A stretch of DNA of 64,000 bases from Shimia aestuarii. GTDB taxonomy: Bacteria > Pseudomonadota > Alphaproteobacteria > Rhodobacterales > Rhodobacteraceae. Positions 16,684 to 25,178 of the stretch are shown here, piece by piece. The stretch covers positions 186,001 to 250,000 of the forward strand of contig NZ_FOTQ01000002.1 of the NCBI RefSeq assembly GCF_900114635.1. The letters are read 5' to 3'. Numbering within the stretch: position 1 is the stretch's first letter; each line of letters begins with the position of its first letter. The position numbers and the translations under genes were made by a program. Under the pieces are notes generated by a model. That model did not search any database. It saw only the letters and a program-made list of their open reading frames with translations, and was not told the DNA's origin.

Positions 16684-16698
16684 GGGGGCAACGCCCCC
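16684..16698 (-). repeat. GC hairpin accompanying dispersed element copy B
   Basis: A six-base-pair GGGGGC/GCCCCC stem with an AAC loop, identical to the core of the hairpin at 2656-2670. In both places it lies between a minus-strand gene end and a copy of the dispersed element. Confidence 0.45.
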
Positions 16699-16718
16699 AC
16701 ACCACGCAGCAAACAAGA

Positions 16719-16746
16719 AAGGCGCCCCAAAAAATCGGAGCGCCTT
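16719..16746 (-). terminator. Terminator after pntB
   Basis: On the minus strand AAGGCGCTCC and GGGGCGCCTT pair with one mismatch around an eight-base T-rich loop, followed by TCTTG. It starts about 28 bases past the pntB stop and closes the pntAB operon. Confidence 0.65.
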
Positions 16747-16774
16747 CCCAAAGTCTTGCTCTATGCCTCAGCGA

Positions 16775-18208
16775 TCAGTCGATCATCGTCAGCAGCTTGT
16801 CGAGGCTGGCCTTCGCGTCACCATAGAACATGCGCGTGTTCTCCTTGAAGAACAGCGGGTTCTCGATACCCGAATAGCCGGTGCCCTGACCACGCTTGGA
16901 CACGAAGACCTGCTTCGATTTCCAGCATTCCAGAACCGGCATCCCGGCGATCGGGCTGTTGGGGTCTTCCTGCGCGGCGGGGTTCACGATGTCGTTCGAC
17001 CCGATCACGATGGAAACGTCGGTTTCCGGGAAGTCCTCGTTGATCTCGTCCATTTCCAGAACGATGTCATACGGCACCTTGGCTTCGGCCAGAAGCACGT
17101 TCATGTGCCCCGGCAGACGACCCGCAACCGGGTGGATTGCGAAACGCACGGTCTTGCCCTTGGCGCGCAGGCGACGGGTCAGTTCCGCGACGTTCTGCTG
17201 TGCCTGTGCCACGGCCATGCCATAGCCCGGAATGATGATGACGCTGTCGGCTTCTTCCAGCGCGGCGGCCACACCGTCGGCCTCGATGGCGATCTGTTCA
17301 CCCTCGACTTCCATCTGCGGCCCGGCTGCACCGCCGAAACCACCCAGGATCACCGATACGAAGGACCGGTTCATCGCCTTACACATGATGTAGGACAGGA
17401 TCGCACCCGACGAACCCACCAGCGCACCAACCACAATCAGGAGGTCGTTGCCCAAGCTAAAGCCGATCGCGGCCGCGGCCCAACCCGAATACGAGTTCAG
17501 CATCGACACAACCACCGGCATGTCAGCCCCACCGATGCCCATGATCAGGTGGTACCCGATGAACAGCGCAGCAATGGTCAGGATCAAGAGCGGGAAGAAG
17601 CCGCCCGAGTTCAGGTACCAGATCAGGCAGACCAGCGAGATCAGCGCGGCACCCGCGTTCAGAGCATGCCCACCGGGCAGCTTGACCGCGTTCGAGGTGA
17701 CCTTGCCCGAAAGCTTGCCATAGGCAATCACCGACCCGGTAAAGGTCACGGCACCGATCCAGATCCCAAGGCTGGCTTCAACACGCAGGATGTTGATTTC
17801 CACGCCATCCTTCTTGGCCAGCAACGCAGCAAAGCCCTCAAGGGTTTTCTTGGCCGCGTCGTCCATGGCCATGACATTGCCCAGTTCGAAATGGGCGATA
17901 TAGCCCACGAACACGGCGGCCAGACCCACGAGGGCGTGCATCCCTGCCACCAGTTCCGGCATCTGGGTCATCTCGACCTTGCTGGCCAGCATGTAGCCGA
18001 TGACACCGCCACAGGCGATCAGGATGATCGACAGCCACCACAGGCCCGCACCGGGGCCGATGAGCGTGGCAAACACCGCCAGCGCCATGCCGACAATACC
18101 GTACCACACGGCGCGTTTCGCGCTTTCCTGCCCCGAAAGACCGCCCAGCGAGAGGATGAAAAGAACAGCTGCTACAACGTAGGCTGCGGTCGTAAATCCG
18201 AATTCCAT
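16775..18208 (-). CDS. pntB: Proton-translocating NAD(P) transhydrogenase, beta subunit
   Basis: The 477-residue protein has an N-terminal membrane domain (about residues 1-260, eight or nine helices) and a C-terminal soluble NADP(H)-binding domain. The latter shows [20 protein letters not shown] ([10 protein letters not shown] is the family signature), [20 protein letters not shown] and [13 protein letters not shown]. PntB binds NADP(H) and with PntA couples hydride transfer from NADH to NADP+ to inward proton movement, supplying NADPH. AAGGAGG lies eight bases before the ATG. It follows pntA by 13 bases, clearly one operon. Confidence 0.96.
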   Translation of the reverse strand: MEFGFTTAAYVVAAVLFILSLGGLSGQESAKRAVWYGIVGMALAVFATLIGPGAGLWWLSIILIACGGVIGYMLASKVEMTQMPELVAGMHALVGLAAVFVGYIAHFELGNVMAMDDAAKKTLEGFAALLAKKDGVEINILRVEASLGIWIGAVTFTGSVIAYGKLSGKVTSNAVKLPGGHALNAGAALISLVCLIWYLNSGGFFPLLILTIAALFIGYHLIMGIGGADMPVVVSMLNSYSGWAAAAIGFSLGNDLLIVVGALVGSSGAILSYIMCKAMNRSFVSVILGGFGGAAGPQMEVEGEQIAIEADGVAAALEEADSVIIIPGYGMAVAQAQQNVAELTRRLRAKGKTVRFAIHPVAGRLPGHMNVLLAEAKVPYDIVLEMDEINEDFPETDVSIVIGSNDIVNPAAQEDPNSPIAGMPVLECWKSKQVFVSKRGQGTGYSGIENPLFFKENTRMFYGDAKASLDKLLTMID

Positions 18209-18221
18209 GATCCCGACCTCC

Positions 18222-19793
18222 TTAAGATTTCTGGAACATGGCGAGCATGCGCCGTGTCACGAGGAAGCCGCCGAAGATGTTGATCCCGGCCATGAAGACC
18301 GAAAGCGCGGCGAGCAGGATCACCAGGAAAGACCCGGACCCGATCTGCATGAGGGCGCCCAGGATGATGATCGACGAAATGGCGTTGGTCACGGCCATCA
18401 GCGGTGTGTGCAGGCTGTGCGACACGTTCCAGATCACCTGGAAGCCGACGAAGACGGCGAGCACGAACACGATGAAGTGCTGCATGAAGCTTGCCGGGGC
18501 CACGAGGCCCACACCCAGCAGAAGCGCGCCGCCCACGGCCAGCAGGGTCACCTGCTGCTTGGTCTGCGCCTTGAACGCGGCCACTTCGGCGGCCCGTTTC
18601 TCTTCCGGGGTCAGTTCCTTGACCTCGGGCTTCTTCTGCGCCGCGATTGCCTGCACTTTCGGCGGCGGCGGCGGGAAGGTGATGTCACCTTCGAAGGTCA
18701 CGGTCGCGCCACGGATCACGTCGTCTTCCATGTCATGGTTGATCTGACCGTCCTTCTCGGGGGTCAGGTCGGCCATCATGTGACGGATGTTGGTGGCATA
18801 AAGGCTCGACGACTGCGCCGCCATCCGGCTCGGGAAGTCGGTGTACCCGATGATGGTCACGCCATTCTCGGTCACGATCTTCTCGTCGGCCACGGTCAGC
18901 TTGCAGTTGCCGCCCTTTTCGGCGGCAAGGTCAACGATCACCGAACCCGGCTTCATCGCGTCGACCATGTCCTTGGTCCACAGCTCCGGCGCTTCGCGGT
19001 TCGGGATCAACGCGGTGGTGATCACGATGTCTACTTCCGGCGCCAGTTCACGGAACTTGGCCAGCTGCGCGTTGCGGAACTCTTCGGACTGCACCGAGGC
19101 ATAGCCGCCGGTGGCCGCGCCATCCTGCTGCTCTTCCTCGAAGTCGAGATAGACGAATTCGGCGCCCATCGATTCGACCTGTTCCGCCACTTCGGGGCGC
19201 ACGTCGAACGCATAAGTGATCGCACCAAGCGAGGTCGACGTCCCGATCGCGGCCAGACCGGCCACACCGGCACCGACAACCAGCACCTTGGCCGGGGGAA
19301 CCTTGCCCGCAGCCGTGATCTGCCCGGTGAAGAACCGGCCAAAGTTGTTGCCTGCCTCGATCACGGCGCGATAGCCCGCGATATTGGCCATCGACGACAG
19401 CGCGTCCATCTTCTGCGCACGGGAAATACGCGGCACCATTTCCATGGCGATCACGTTCGCGCCCTTGGCCTTGGCCGCTTCCATTCCCTCTTCATTGCCC
19501 GCAGGATTGAAGAATGAAATCAGCGTCTTGCCCTTGGTCAGACGCTTGAGCTCCGTTTCATTGGGCTGGCGCACCTTGGCAACGATGTCGCTCGCCTTCC
19601 AGAGCGCGGCAGCAGTCTTGATAATCTCGACGCCCGCTTCTTCATATGCCGCGTCGGAAAAACCCGCATTGGCCCCCGCGCCGCTTTCGATGGCGCATTC
19701 ATATCCCAGTTTCTGGAGCTGAATTGCAGAGTCGGGCGTCATCGCCACCCGGTTTTCGCCTGCAAACACCTCCTTTGGTGTTCCGATCTTCAC
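18222..19793 (-). CDS. pntA: NAD(P) transhydrogenase, alpha subunit (full-length PntA)
   Basis: The 523-residue protein carries the soluble NAD(H)-binding domain (alanine dehydrogenase-like; [20 protein letters not shown] at the start and [22 protein letters not shown] near 170) and a C-terminal membrane part with about four helices (about residues 405-515). This is the fused form, as in E. coli, not the split PntAA/PntAB seen in some alphaproteobacteria. The proline-rich linker near residue 375 (PPPPPK) separates the domains. Translation starts at GTG, with GGGGG ten bases upstream. It is the first gene of pntAB. Confidence 0.95.
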   Translation of the reverse strand: MKIGTPKEVFAGENRVAMTPDSAIQLQKLGYECAIESGAGANAGFSDAAYEEAGVEIIKTAAALWKASDIVAKVRQPNETELKRLTKGKTLISFFNPAGNEEGMEAAKAKGANVIAMEMVPRISRAQKMDALSSMANIAGYRAVIEAGNNFGRFFTGQITAAGKVPPAKVLVVGAGVAGLAAIGTSTSLGAITYAFDVRPEVAEQVESMGAEFVYLDFEEEQQDGAATGGYASVQSEEFRNAQLAKFRELAPEVDIVITTALIPNREAPELWTKDMVDAMKPGSVIVDLAAEKGGNCKLTVADEKIVTENGVTIIGYTDFPSRMAAQSSSLYATNIRHMMADLTPEKDGQINHDMEDDVIRGATVTFEGDITFPPPPPKVQAIAAQKKPEVKELTPEEKRAAEVAAFKAQTKQQVTLLAVGGALLLGVGLVAPASFMQHFIVFVLAVFVGFQVIWNVSHSLHTPLMAVTNAISSIIILGALMQIGSGSFLVILLAALSVFMAGINIFGGFLVTRRMLAMFQKS

Positions 19794-19926
19794 GTTTCAA
19801 TTCCCCCTTCGGTGAAAGAGCAAGATTGTTGCGCGCAGCGAATGCTGCACTTGCATAATGTTTTAACGTGCCCATTTTTGCTGCACAAGCAAAGTGGACC
19901 ATACCCCGTATTCTTACGCCGTAACG
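19794..19926 (-). promoter_or_regulatory. Upstream region of pntAB
   Basis: The 133 bases between the pntA start and the end of the upstream minus-strand gene must carry the pntAB promoter. They are AT-richer than the surroundings, but no promoter elements can be assigned with confidence. Confidence 0.35.
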
Positions 19927-20379
19927 TCATACCCACCGCCGCACTTTCTGGCAGTAGCGTGCAAAGTCCGCACGGAATTTGCGCCGCAGTCGGTTTTCTT
20001 CGGGAATGATGAACCGCCGTTCGATCACCCAGACAAAGACCGGCACCAGAACCAGTGACAGAACCGCATCCCAGTACAGGATCAGCCCCATCAGGATCAG
20101 CGCATCCCCCACATAGATCGGATTGCGCGTCCGCGAGAAAATCCCGCTTTGCACCAACCGGTCTGCGTCCCTGTGTGGAATGATGGTGGTTTTCTGCCGC
20201 CGCATCTCGCTGGCCGCCAGCGCGATCAGGATCACACCGCCGCCCACCAGGATACCACCGACAAATTCTGCCCAGCGTCCTCCTAGGCTCAGCCCAAGCG
20301 AAAGTGCTTTGGCCTGCCACCAGGCCAGGGTCAGGAACAAGGCAAGCCAGACCGGCGGAATGTCCAACCAGCGCTTCAT
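19927..20379 (-). CDS. Isoprenylcysteine carboxyl methyltransferase-like membrane protein
   Basis: The protein of about 150 residues has four hydrophobic segments and the C-terminal signature of the ICMT/PEMT/NnrU-like membrane methyltransferases: LVQSGIFSRTRNPIYVGDAL, then IPEENRLRRKFRADFARYC. Those residues form the S-adenosylmethionine site in the family. The methyl acceptor is unknown; many bacterial members act on small or lipid substrates. The frame opens at 20427, but GGTGGAG six bases before the ATG at 20379 decides the start. Confidence 0.72.
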   Translation of the reverse strand: MKRWLDIPPVWLALFLTLAWWQAKALSLGLSLGGRWAEFVGGILVGGGVILIALAASEMRRQKTTIIPHRDADRLVQSGIFSRTRNPIYVGDALILMGLILYWDAVLSLVLVPVFVWVIERRFIIPEENRLRRKFRADFARYCQKVRRWV

Positions 20380-20431
20380 GTCATGCTCCACCCTGTATGC
20401 AGATGTATTCCATTTTGTCCGTGCCAATGGT

Positions 20432-20449
20432 GCGGTTCACAGGAACCGC
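20432..20449 (-). terminator. Hairpin between MBL gene and methyltransferase-like gene
   Basis: A perfect seven-base-pair GCGGTTC/GAACCGC stem with a four-base loop lies about 110 bases downstream of the MBL gene and 50 bases before the methyltransferase-like start. It has no U-run, so it could equally be an operator or leader hairpin. Confidence 0.35.
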
Positions 20450-20557
20450 CCATATTTTCGACACTTCGACAATCAAGAACATGCGACCGCTATGACGACC
20501 AATTGCCGCAATGGCAAGCTGTCATCACGCCGCACAACAAAAATCGTCAGGAATGTG

Positions 20558-21517
20558 CTATTCCCACTCCATTTCCTCGAACACGCGTCCCGCGTTCTTG
20601 GTGGCAAGCTCCTCGAACGTATCGAGATTGCGCCAGCGCTCCTGATCCACGTAATAGGCTCCGGCCAGGTCGCCCCCTTCTTCGATATGCGCGCCGATCG
20701 TTTCGCGCAGATCGACAAGATAGTCGCGCGTATAGCGGCGCACTTGGGCAAGGTTGGTCGGATGGCCATGGCCCGGGATCACGTAGGTCGGGGCCAATGG
20801 CTCCATCTTCTCGTCCCATGTCTCGATCCAGCAGCTTGTGCAGATGCCTTCAAAAATCGGCAACATCCGCTCGTGAAAGGCGATGTCCCCGGCGATCAGC
20901 ATGCCCCATTGCGGCAGCCAGACCTGCGTATCACCCGGATCATGCGCCGGGCCCATATGCATCACCTCGATCTCCACCCCGCCAAGGCTCAGCTTGTATT
21001 CATCCTCGAACGACAGGTTCGGCGTCACGATGCGGGTGCCTTCGGCCTTGTCGCGGTTGTACCGCTGCATCCCCTGATAGATGAAATCCGCGTCTTCGCC
21101 GAAGGCCTCGATCGCATCCACATGAGCAAGGATATCCACTCCCTGATCCACCCAATAGCTGTTGCCCAGCATGGCATGCCCCTGCCCGTTCTCGTTGATC
21201 ACCAGAACCACGGGCTGATCGGTCACGGTCTTGATCTCTTCATGCAGCGCTGCAGCAAGCCGCGCCGATGCGCCGCCATTGATCACAACGACCCCCTCAT
21301 CGGTCACGATAAAGGACAGGTTGTTGTTGTGGCCGGAGTTTTCATAAGTCGGCGGGGCTGTGGCCCCGATCGCCGAGAACACGTGCGGAATCACTTCCAC
21401 GGGTTTCGAATACAGCTCGGACTGTGGATACTGGTCGGCAATGTCTTCGCTCGCTGCGGCAGCACTGGCCAAAGTGCCCAACGCGGCGACGGCGCAAAAG
21501 CTGGTGAAACGGGTCAT
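20558..21517 (-). CDS. Periplasmic metallo-beta-lactamase-fold hydrolase (quinoprotein-associated type)
   Basis: The protein of 319 residues starts with a Sec signal peptide (MTRFTSFCAVAALGTLASAA then AAS). The mature part resembles the MBL proteins found with PQQ/quinoprotein or sulfur-oxidation (SoxH-like) systems: VVINGGASARLAAAL, NENGQGHAMLGNSYW in place of the usual HxHxDH, GPAHDPGDTQVWLP, MLIAGDIAFHERM and YVIPGHGHPTN. The first zinc motif is changed (NGQGHAM rather than HxHxDH), so at least one metal site may be altered; the second-site His and Asp residues are kept. GGAGGAG before the ATG at 21517 fixes the start although the frame is open far upstream. Substrate unknown. Confidence 0.68.
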   Translation of the reverse strand: MTRFTSFCAVAALGTLASAAAASEDIADQYPQSELYSKPVEVIPHVFSAIGATAPPTYENSGHNNNLSFIVTDEGVVVINGGASARLAAALHEEIKTVTDQPVVLVINENGQGHAMLGNSYWVDQGVDILAHVDAIEAFGEDADFIYQGMQRYNRDKAEGTRIVTPNLSFEDEYKLSLGGVEIEVMHMGPAHDPGDTQVWLPQWGMLIAGDIAFHERMLPIFEGICTSCWIETWDEKMEPLAPTYVIPGHGHPTNLAQVRRYTRDYLVDLRETIGAHIEEGGDLAGAYYVDQERWRNLDTFEELATKNAGRVFEEMEWE

Positions 21518-21668
21518 GAAATCTCCTCCGGCAATGACTTGCCATGGGTTGTAAGCAACAAATTCGCATTTGTGAATACTATTTACGACGCTACGGCGTT
21601 TTCCACTTCGCGCCTTGTCTACCTCCGCACGGGGCCTAATCTTGACCGCAACAGACAGGGAGAGAGAC

Positions 21669-22427
21669 ATGCATCTGAAAGGCAAACACGCGCTTGTCAC
21701 CGGGGGTGGCACCGGCATCGGCCTCGCCATTGCGCGGTCGCTGGTCGAGGACGGCGCAGAAGTGACCATCACCGGACGCCGGGCCGAGGTCCTTGAGAAA
21801 GTCGCTGCCGAAACCCCCGGCCTGCATCCGCTGGTCATGGATGTGCGCGATGAAGACTCCATCGTTCAGGGTGTGGCGGATGCCGTGGCCGCCCGCGGGC
21901 CGATCCAGATCTGTATTGCGAATGCGGGCGTCGCCGAAGGCCGGGCGCTGCATAACACCGACATGGATTTCTGGAACAACATGATCGCCACCAACCTGAC
22001 CGGGGCGTTCCTGACCATCCGGGAATCCTTCAACTCTATGTTCCAGACCGACTGGGGCCGCGTGATCATCATTTCATCCATCGCAGGCGTCCGAGGCCTC
22101 AAGGGCGGCATGGCCTATTCCGCGACCAAGCATGGCGTGATCGGCATGATGCGCGCCCTGTCCGAAGATTACCTTGGCACTCCCTTCACCTTCAACGCGA
22201 TCTGCCCCGGATATGTCGAAACCGACATCATCACCCGCAACGTGGAGTCCATCAAGGATCGGGCCGGGGTGTCCGAAGAACAGGCGCTCAAGATCATGGT
22301 ATCCGCAAACCGCCACAAGCGCCTGATTGCCCCGGAAGAGATCTCCAAGGCCGCCCGTTGGCTCTGCGGTCCCGGCTCGGGAAGTGTGAACGGACAGACC
22401 ATCAAAATCGCTGGCGGCGACATCTGA
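21669..22427 (+). CDS. Short-chain dehydrogenase/reductase
   Basis: The protein of 252 residues has the classical SDR layout: TGGGTGIG cofactor loop at about 10-17, NAG at about 89-91, a catalytic Ser in IISSIAGVRG and YSATKHG (Tyr-x-x-x-Lys) near 150. The C-terminus (CGPGSGSVNGQTIKIAGGDI) is like 3-hydroxybutyrate dehydrogenase and 3-oxoacyl-ACP reductase relatives. It would reduce or oxidise a hydroxy or keto group with NAD(P)(H). GGGAGAGAG before the ATG at 21669 decides the start. It is divergent from the periplasmic MBL gene, with a 150-base shared promoter region. Confidence 0.85.
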   Translation: MHLKGKHALVTGGGTGIGLAIARSLVEDGAEVTITGRRAEVLEKVAAETPGLHPLVMDVRDEDSIVQGVADAVAARGPIQICIANAGVAEGRALHNTDMDFWNNMIATNLTGAFLTIRESFNSMFQTDWGRVIIISSIAGVRGLKGGMAYSATKHGVIGMMRALSEDYLGTPFTFNAICPGYVETDIITRNVESIKDRAGVSEEQALKIMVSANRHKRLIAPEEISKAARWLCGPGSGSVNGQTIKIAGGDI

Positions 22428-22455
22428 AAATTTCCGCCCTTTTTTCACGAGCATT

Positions 22456-22480
22456 CCCTGCGCAGACAGTCTGCGCAGGG
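22456..22480. repeat. Perfect 25-base palindrome downstream of the SDR gene
   Basis: CCCTGCGCAGAC and GTCTGCGCAGGG are exact reverse complements around a single central A (22468). It is 29 bases after the SDR stop. As RNA it would form a stable hairpin with a small loop, but no U-run follows on either strand. It may be a terminator-like structure or a dimeric protein binding site. Confidence 0.6.
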
Positions 22481-22513
22481 GAAAAGCGCGTTCAAACCCG
22501 GTTTCTGCGCTGC

Positions 22514-22557
22514 AGTACCGACGCAATACCGACGTAATACCGACGTGAAACCGACCC
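22514..22557 (+). repeat. Four-unit 11-bp tandem repeat array, copy 1
   Basis: Four consecutive 11-base units: AGTACCGACGC, AATACCGACGT, AATACCGACGT, GAAACCGACCC. The two central units are identical. The 11-bp period places each unit on the same face of the helix. A nearly identical array is present in inverse orientation at 35630-35673. Confidence 0.8.
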
Positions 22558-22730
22558 CGGTTTCCGCCCCGCACAAGGCGGTAGCGACGCGCACTGCATA
22601 CCCGCTCCAATCCGCGTGATCGCCGCGCAAAACGGACAAGTCCTCGGGACGGCGCATTGTGGCAAAACCGGGGCGCCCCCCGGCACTACGCGCCTCCGCC
22701 CACAGTTTATCCAAACCAATTCAGCAACTT

Positions 22731-22755
22731 AAAAGGAATTCCGACACTTCCTTTT
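22731..22755 (+). promoter_or_regulatory. AT-rich inverted repeat upstream of the Hint/RTX gene
   Basis: AAAAGGAA and TTCCTTTT pair perfectly around a nine-base spacer about 125 bases before the RTX start codon. It could be a terminator for transcription coming from the SDR side (T-rich end) or an operator. Confidence 0.35.
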
Positions 22756-22880
22756 GTTTCCGCTCACGGATCAATTGCTTCAAAAACAACTCATTTCGCT
22801 CAAATTACAGCCCCAACCACCTGCGATTGTTTCCACGTGCAGCCCCCGGGCGAAGAATCCGGGCCGAGCAGGAGCAGAAA

Positions 22881-25178
22881 ATGCCGTTAGGCTACTTGGT
22901 GCAATTGGGCGATTACTCCCTGGATATCAGCGATTCCATCGTTGATCCCAGGGTTAGATTCGACACGGATTCCTATTTGGGATCAGGCACTTGGGAGTGG
23001 TCTGGCAGTTGGGGAAACTCAACCTATATCAACGAGGTTGAACCGGGGGACTACTATCTCGCCACGGACGGAAACGTCTATTTTGTCCCGTCATACGGTC
23101 CCGTGGCACACCTCGACGCCGCGACAGTCAACAGCGCCCCAAGCTATGCAACATATGACGGCCTTGTCGAAGGCACCGGTGGCGACGACGTAATCGACGT
23201 CAGCTTCACCGACGCCAACGGCGACTCTGTTGATGGCGGTACCGGCACGGGCCCCTCCGGCTTGAACGACTCCGTTCAGGCCGGAACCGGAAACGACTCG
23301 ATACAGTCCGGCCTTGGCGACGACACCATCGACGCAGGCGCGGACAATGACACCGTCGAAGCCGGTGCCGGAAACGACGTGATATATGGCGACGGGCTGG
23401 GTTCAGAAACCCTCGACTGGTCCGCGCAAGGCGCTGATGGAACTGATGTTTTTTCCGGGTTCACCCAAAACACCGGCGACATCGACGTCACCCTCTCCTT
23501 CTCGGATGACGGCAACAACGCGGCCACGGCCAACCTTGAAACCACGGACACGATCTATCGCGGCGCGGATGAGGATTTCGACCCGAATTCCTCGCTTCTG
23601 CTGTTTGGCAATGGCGACGGGAGCACCTCCACAACCACCTTCGACTTCGCCGCGGCGGCCGGAGCGACCGTCGAGGACGAAGTCCTCAACGTTGCCTTCC
23701 GCATCTCGGATATCGACTGGGGTTCCGGCAACCACCAGGACATGGTCACGATCAATGCCTACGACGCTGATGGCAACGCGGTCGAGGTCGTCATCACACC
23801 CGGCGCCAACGACACTGTCTCGGGCAACACCATTACCGCAGGAACCGCAGGAGAATCCGCCTCCGACGCCAGCGGCTCGGCCCTGATCGAAATCGCGGGC
23901 CCGGTCTCGCAGGTAGAAATCATCTATGCCAACGGGCTCGGTGGGACCCAGGGGATCTGGGTGTCCAACCTCGAGTTTCAGACCATGTCCACCACCGGTG
24001 GCAACGACAGCCTCGACGGTGGCGAGGGCGACGATGTGATCGTTGCCGGTGGTGGCGATGATACGATCATCGGTGGCGAAGGCGACGACCGGCTCATCGG
24101 CGGAACGGGCAACGACCTGATCTATGGAAACGGTGGGAATGACACGCTCGTGGGCGCCGCTGGGAACGACACGCTGGACGGCGGCGCTGACAACGACCTG
24201 CTGCGCGGTGGATCGGGAGAAGATATCCTCTTCGGAGGAACGGGTGCCGATACGTTGCTGGGCGGCAATGACAACGACACCCTTTACGTAGGCCAGGGTG
24301 ATCAGGCAGACGGTGGTCAAGGCGACGATACTTTCATCATCACCGATACCGGGGACACCGGCGAAATCGTTATCGTTGGTGGCGAAGGCGGCGAGATCAA
24401 CGGTGACACGCTCAACCTCAACGGCTTGGCGGATCGCTCGACGCTTGTGATCACCAATCCCGACGACAGCGCTGGCGGGCTGAGCGGCACGGTCGAATTG
24501 CTGGACGGCACGCTCGTTCGCTTTTTCGAAATTGAAAACATCATCTGCTTTACTCCGGGCACGCGCATTCTCACAGAACACGGCGAACGCAATGTCGAGA
24601 CTCTGCGCGCGGGCGATCTAGTGATGACCAAGGATGAAGGGTTGCAACCCATTCGCTGGATCGGAAACCGGACCGTGCCTGCGGACGGAAAATTCGCCCC
24701 CGTCGCAGTCACGTCGGCCATGCTTCCCGATGCAAAGCGCACCCTGCTGGTCTCGCCTCAACACCGGTTCCTGATTAGCGGATGGCGGGCCGAGATGTTG
24801 TTCGGAGAAGCTGAGGTTCTGGTGTCAGCCACGCATATGGACGACGGGGAACGCGCCTTCCGCCTGCCGCGCAGCCATGTCACTTATGTTCACGTGATGC
24901 TGGATCGCCACCAGATCATCTATGCCGAAGGGGTCGAAACCGAAAGCTTCCACGCCGCGGACACCGGTGTCGCGGGGCTTGGCGAAGACGAGCGGGAAAG
25001 CATGTTCGAGACCTTCCCGCATCTGCGCCAAAACCTCGATGCCTACGGCCCAACTGTACGCCGTTGCCTCAAAAAACACGAAGCAGATGCCCTGTTGGCC
25101 TCAAACGGCGGCGTGGCGCCGCGTTTGCCTCGCCGCCGGGCCACGCCCCGGCGCGCGCCTGAACTTACGCTGATCTGA
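22881..25178 (+). CDS. Secreted-type RTX repeat protein with C-terminal Hint (hedgehog/intein) domain
   Basis: The protein has 765 residues and no Sec signal. Layout: an N-terminal domain (1-95); a first block of glycine/aspartate repeats (about 125-170; GNDSIQSGLGDDTIDAGADN); a middle beta-rich domain (about 175-365); a second, longer RTX block (about 373-480; repeats of the GGxGxDxL type such as GGEGDDRLIGGTGNDLIYG); and a Hint domain (about 556-700). The Hint part opens with Cys556 in CFTPGTRILTEHGERNVETL, has SPQHRFLISGW with His628, and ends near MLDRHQIIYAEGVETESFH. RTX repeats bind calcium and are usual in type I secreted proteins; Hint domains can cleave their own peptide chain. No type I secretion genes are adjacent. 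The start at 22881 has AGGAGCAG upstream. The 3' end overlaps the convergent glutamine amidotransferase gene by 14 bases. Confidence 0.85.
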   Translation: MPLGYLVQLGDYSLDISDSIVDPRVRFDTDSYLGSGTWEWSGSWGNSTYINEVEPGDYYLATDGNVYFVPSYGPVAHLDAATVNSAPSYATYDGLVEGTGGDDVIDVSFTDANGDSVDGGTGTGPSGLNDSVQAGTGNDSIQSGLGDDTIDAGADNDTVEAGAGNDVIYGDGLGSETLDWSAQGADGTDVFSGFTQNTGDIDVTLSFSDDGNNAATANLETTDTIYRGADEDFDPNSSLLLFGNGDGSTSTTTFDFAAAAGATVEDEVLNVAFRISDIDWGSGNHQDMVTINAYDADGNAVEVVITPGANDTVSGNTITAGTAGESASDASGSALIEIAGPVSQVEIIYANGLGGTQGIWVSNLEFQTMSTTGGNDSLDGGEGDDVIVAGGGDDTIIGGEGDDRLIGGTGNDLIYGNGGNDTLVGAAGNDTLDGGADNDLLRGGSGEDILFGGTGADTLLGGNDNDTLYVGQGDQADGGQGDDTFIITDTGDTGEIVIVGGEGGEINGDTLNLNGLADRSTLVITNPDDSAGGLSGTVELLDGTLVRFFEIENIICFTPGTRILTEHGERNVETLRAGDLVMTKDEGLQPIRWIGNRTVPADGKFAPVAVTSAMLPDAKRTLLVSPQHRFLISGWRAEMLFGEAEVLVSATHMDDGERAFRLPRSHVTYVHVMLDRHQIIYAEGVETESFHAADTGVAGLGEDERESMFETFPHLRQNLDAYGPTVRRCLKKHEADALLASNGGVAPRLPRRRATPRRAPELTLI

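Larger units (their letters stand above)
22428..22880. other. Structured intergenic region upstream of the Hint/RTX gene
   Basis: These 453 bases have no convincing gene. They hold a 25-base perfect palindrome (22456-22480), a four-unit array of an 11-bp repeat (22514-22557), an AT-rich inverted repeat (22731-22755) and the ribosome site AGGAGCAG of the next gene. The last 170 bases are AT-richer than the genome average here and probably contain the promoter of the RTX gene. A reading frame from 22659 joined to the RTX gene was rejected as an upstream extension. Confidence 0.6.

Noticed and set aside
22514-22557. The 11-bp array as a minimal CRISPR or plasmid origin
   Set aside because: Units are contiguous without spacers, no cas or replication gene is near, and a second inverted copy exists beside gatB.
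22659-22880. An N-terminal extension of the RTX/Hint protein from an ATG at 22659
   Set aside because: The extension is low-complexity and Arg/Ser/Asn-rich and covers promoter-like AT-rich DNA; the ATG at 22881 has a good ribosome site.
23220-24330. Repetitive DNA that could be taken for a tandem repeat or CRISPR-like locus
   Set aside because: The repeats are in frame and encode Gly/Asp RTX nonapeptides inside one protein; there are no constant repeats with variable spacers.
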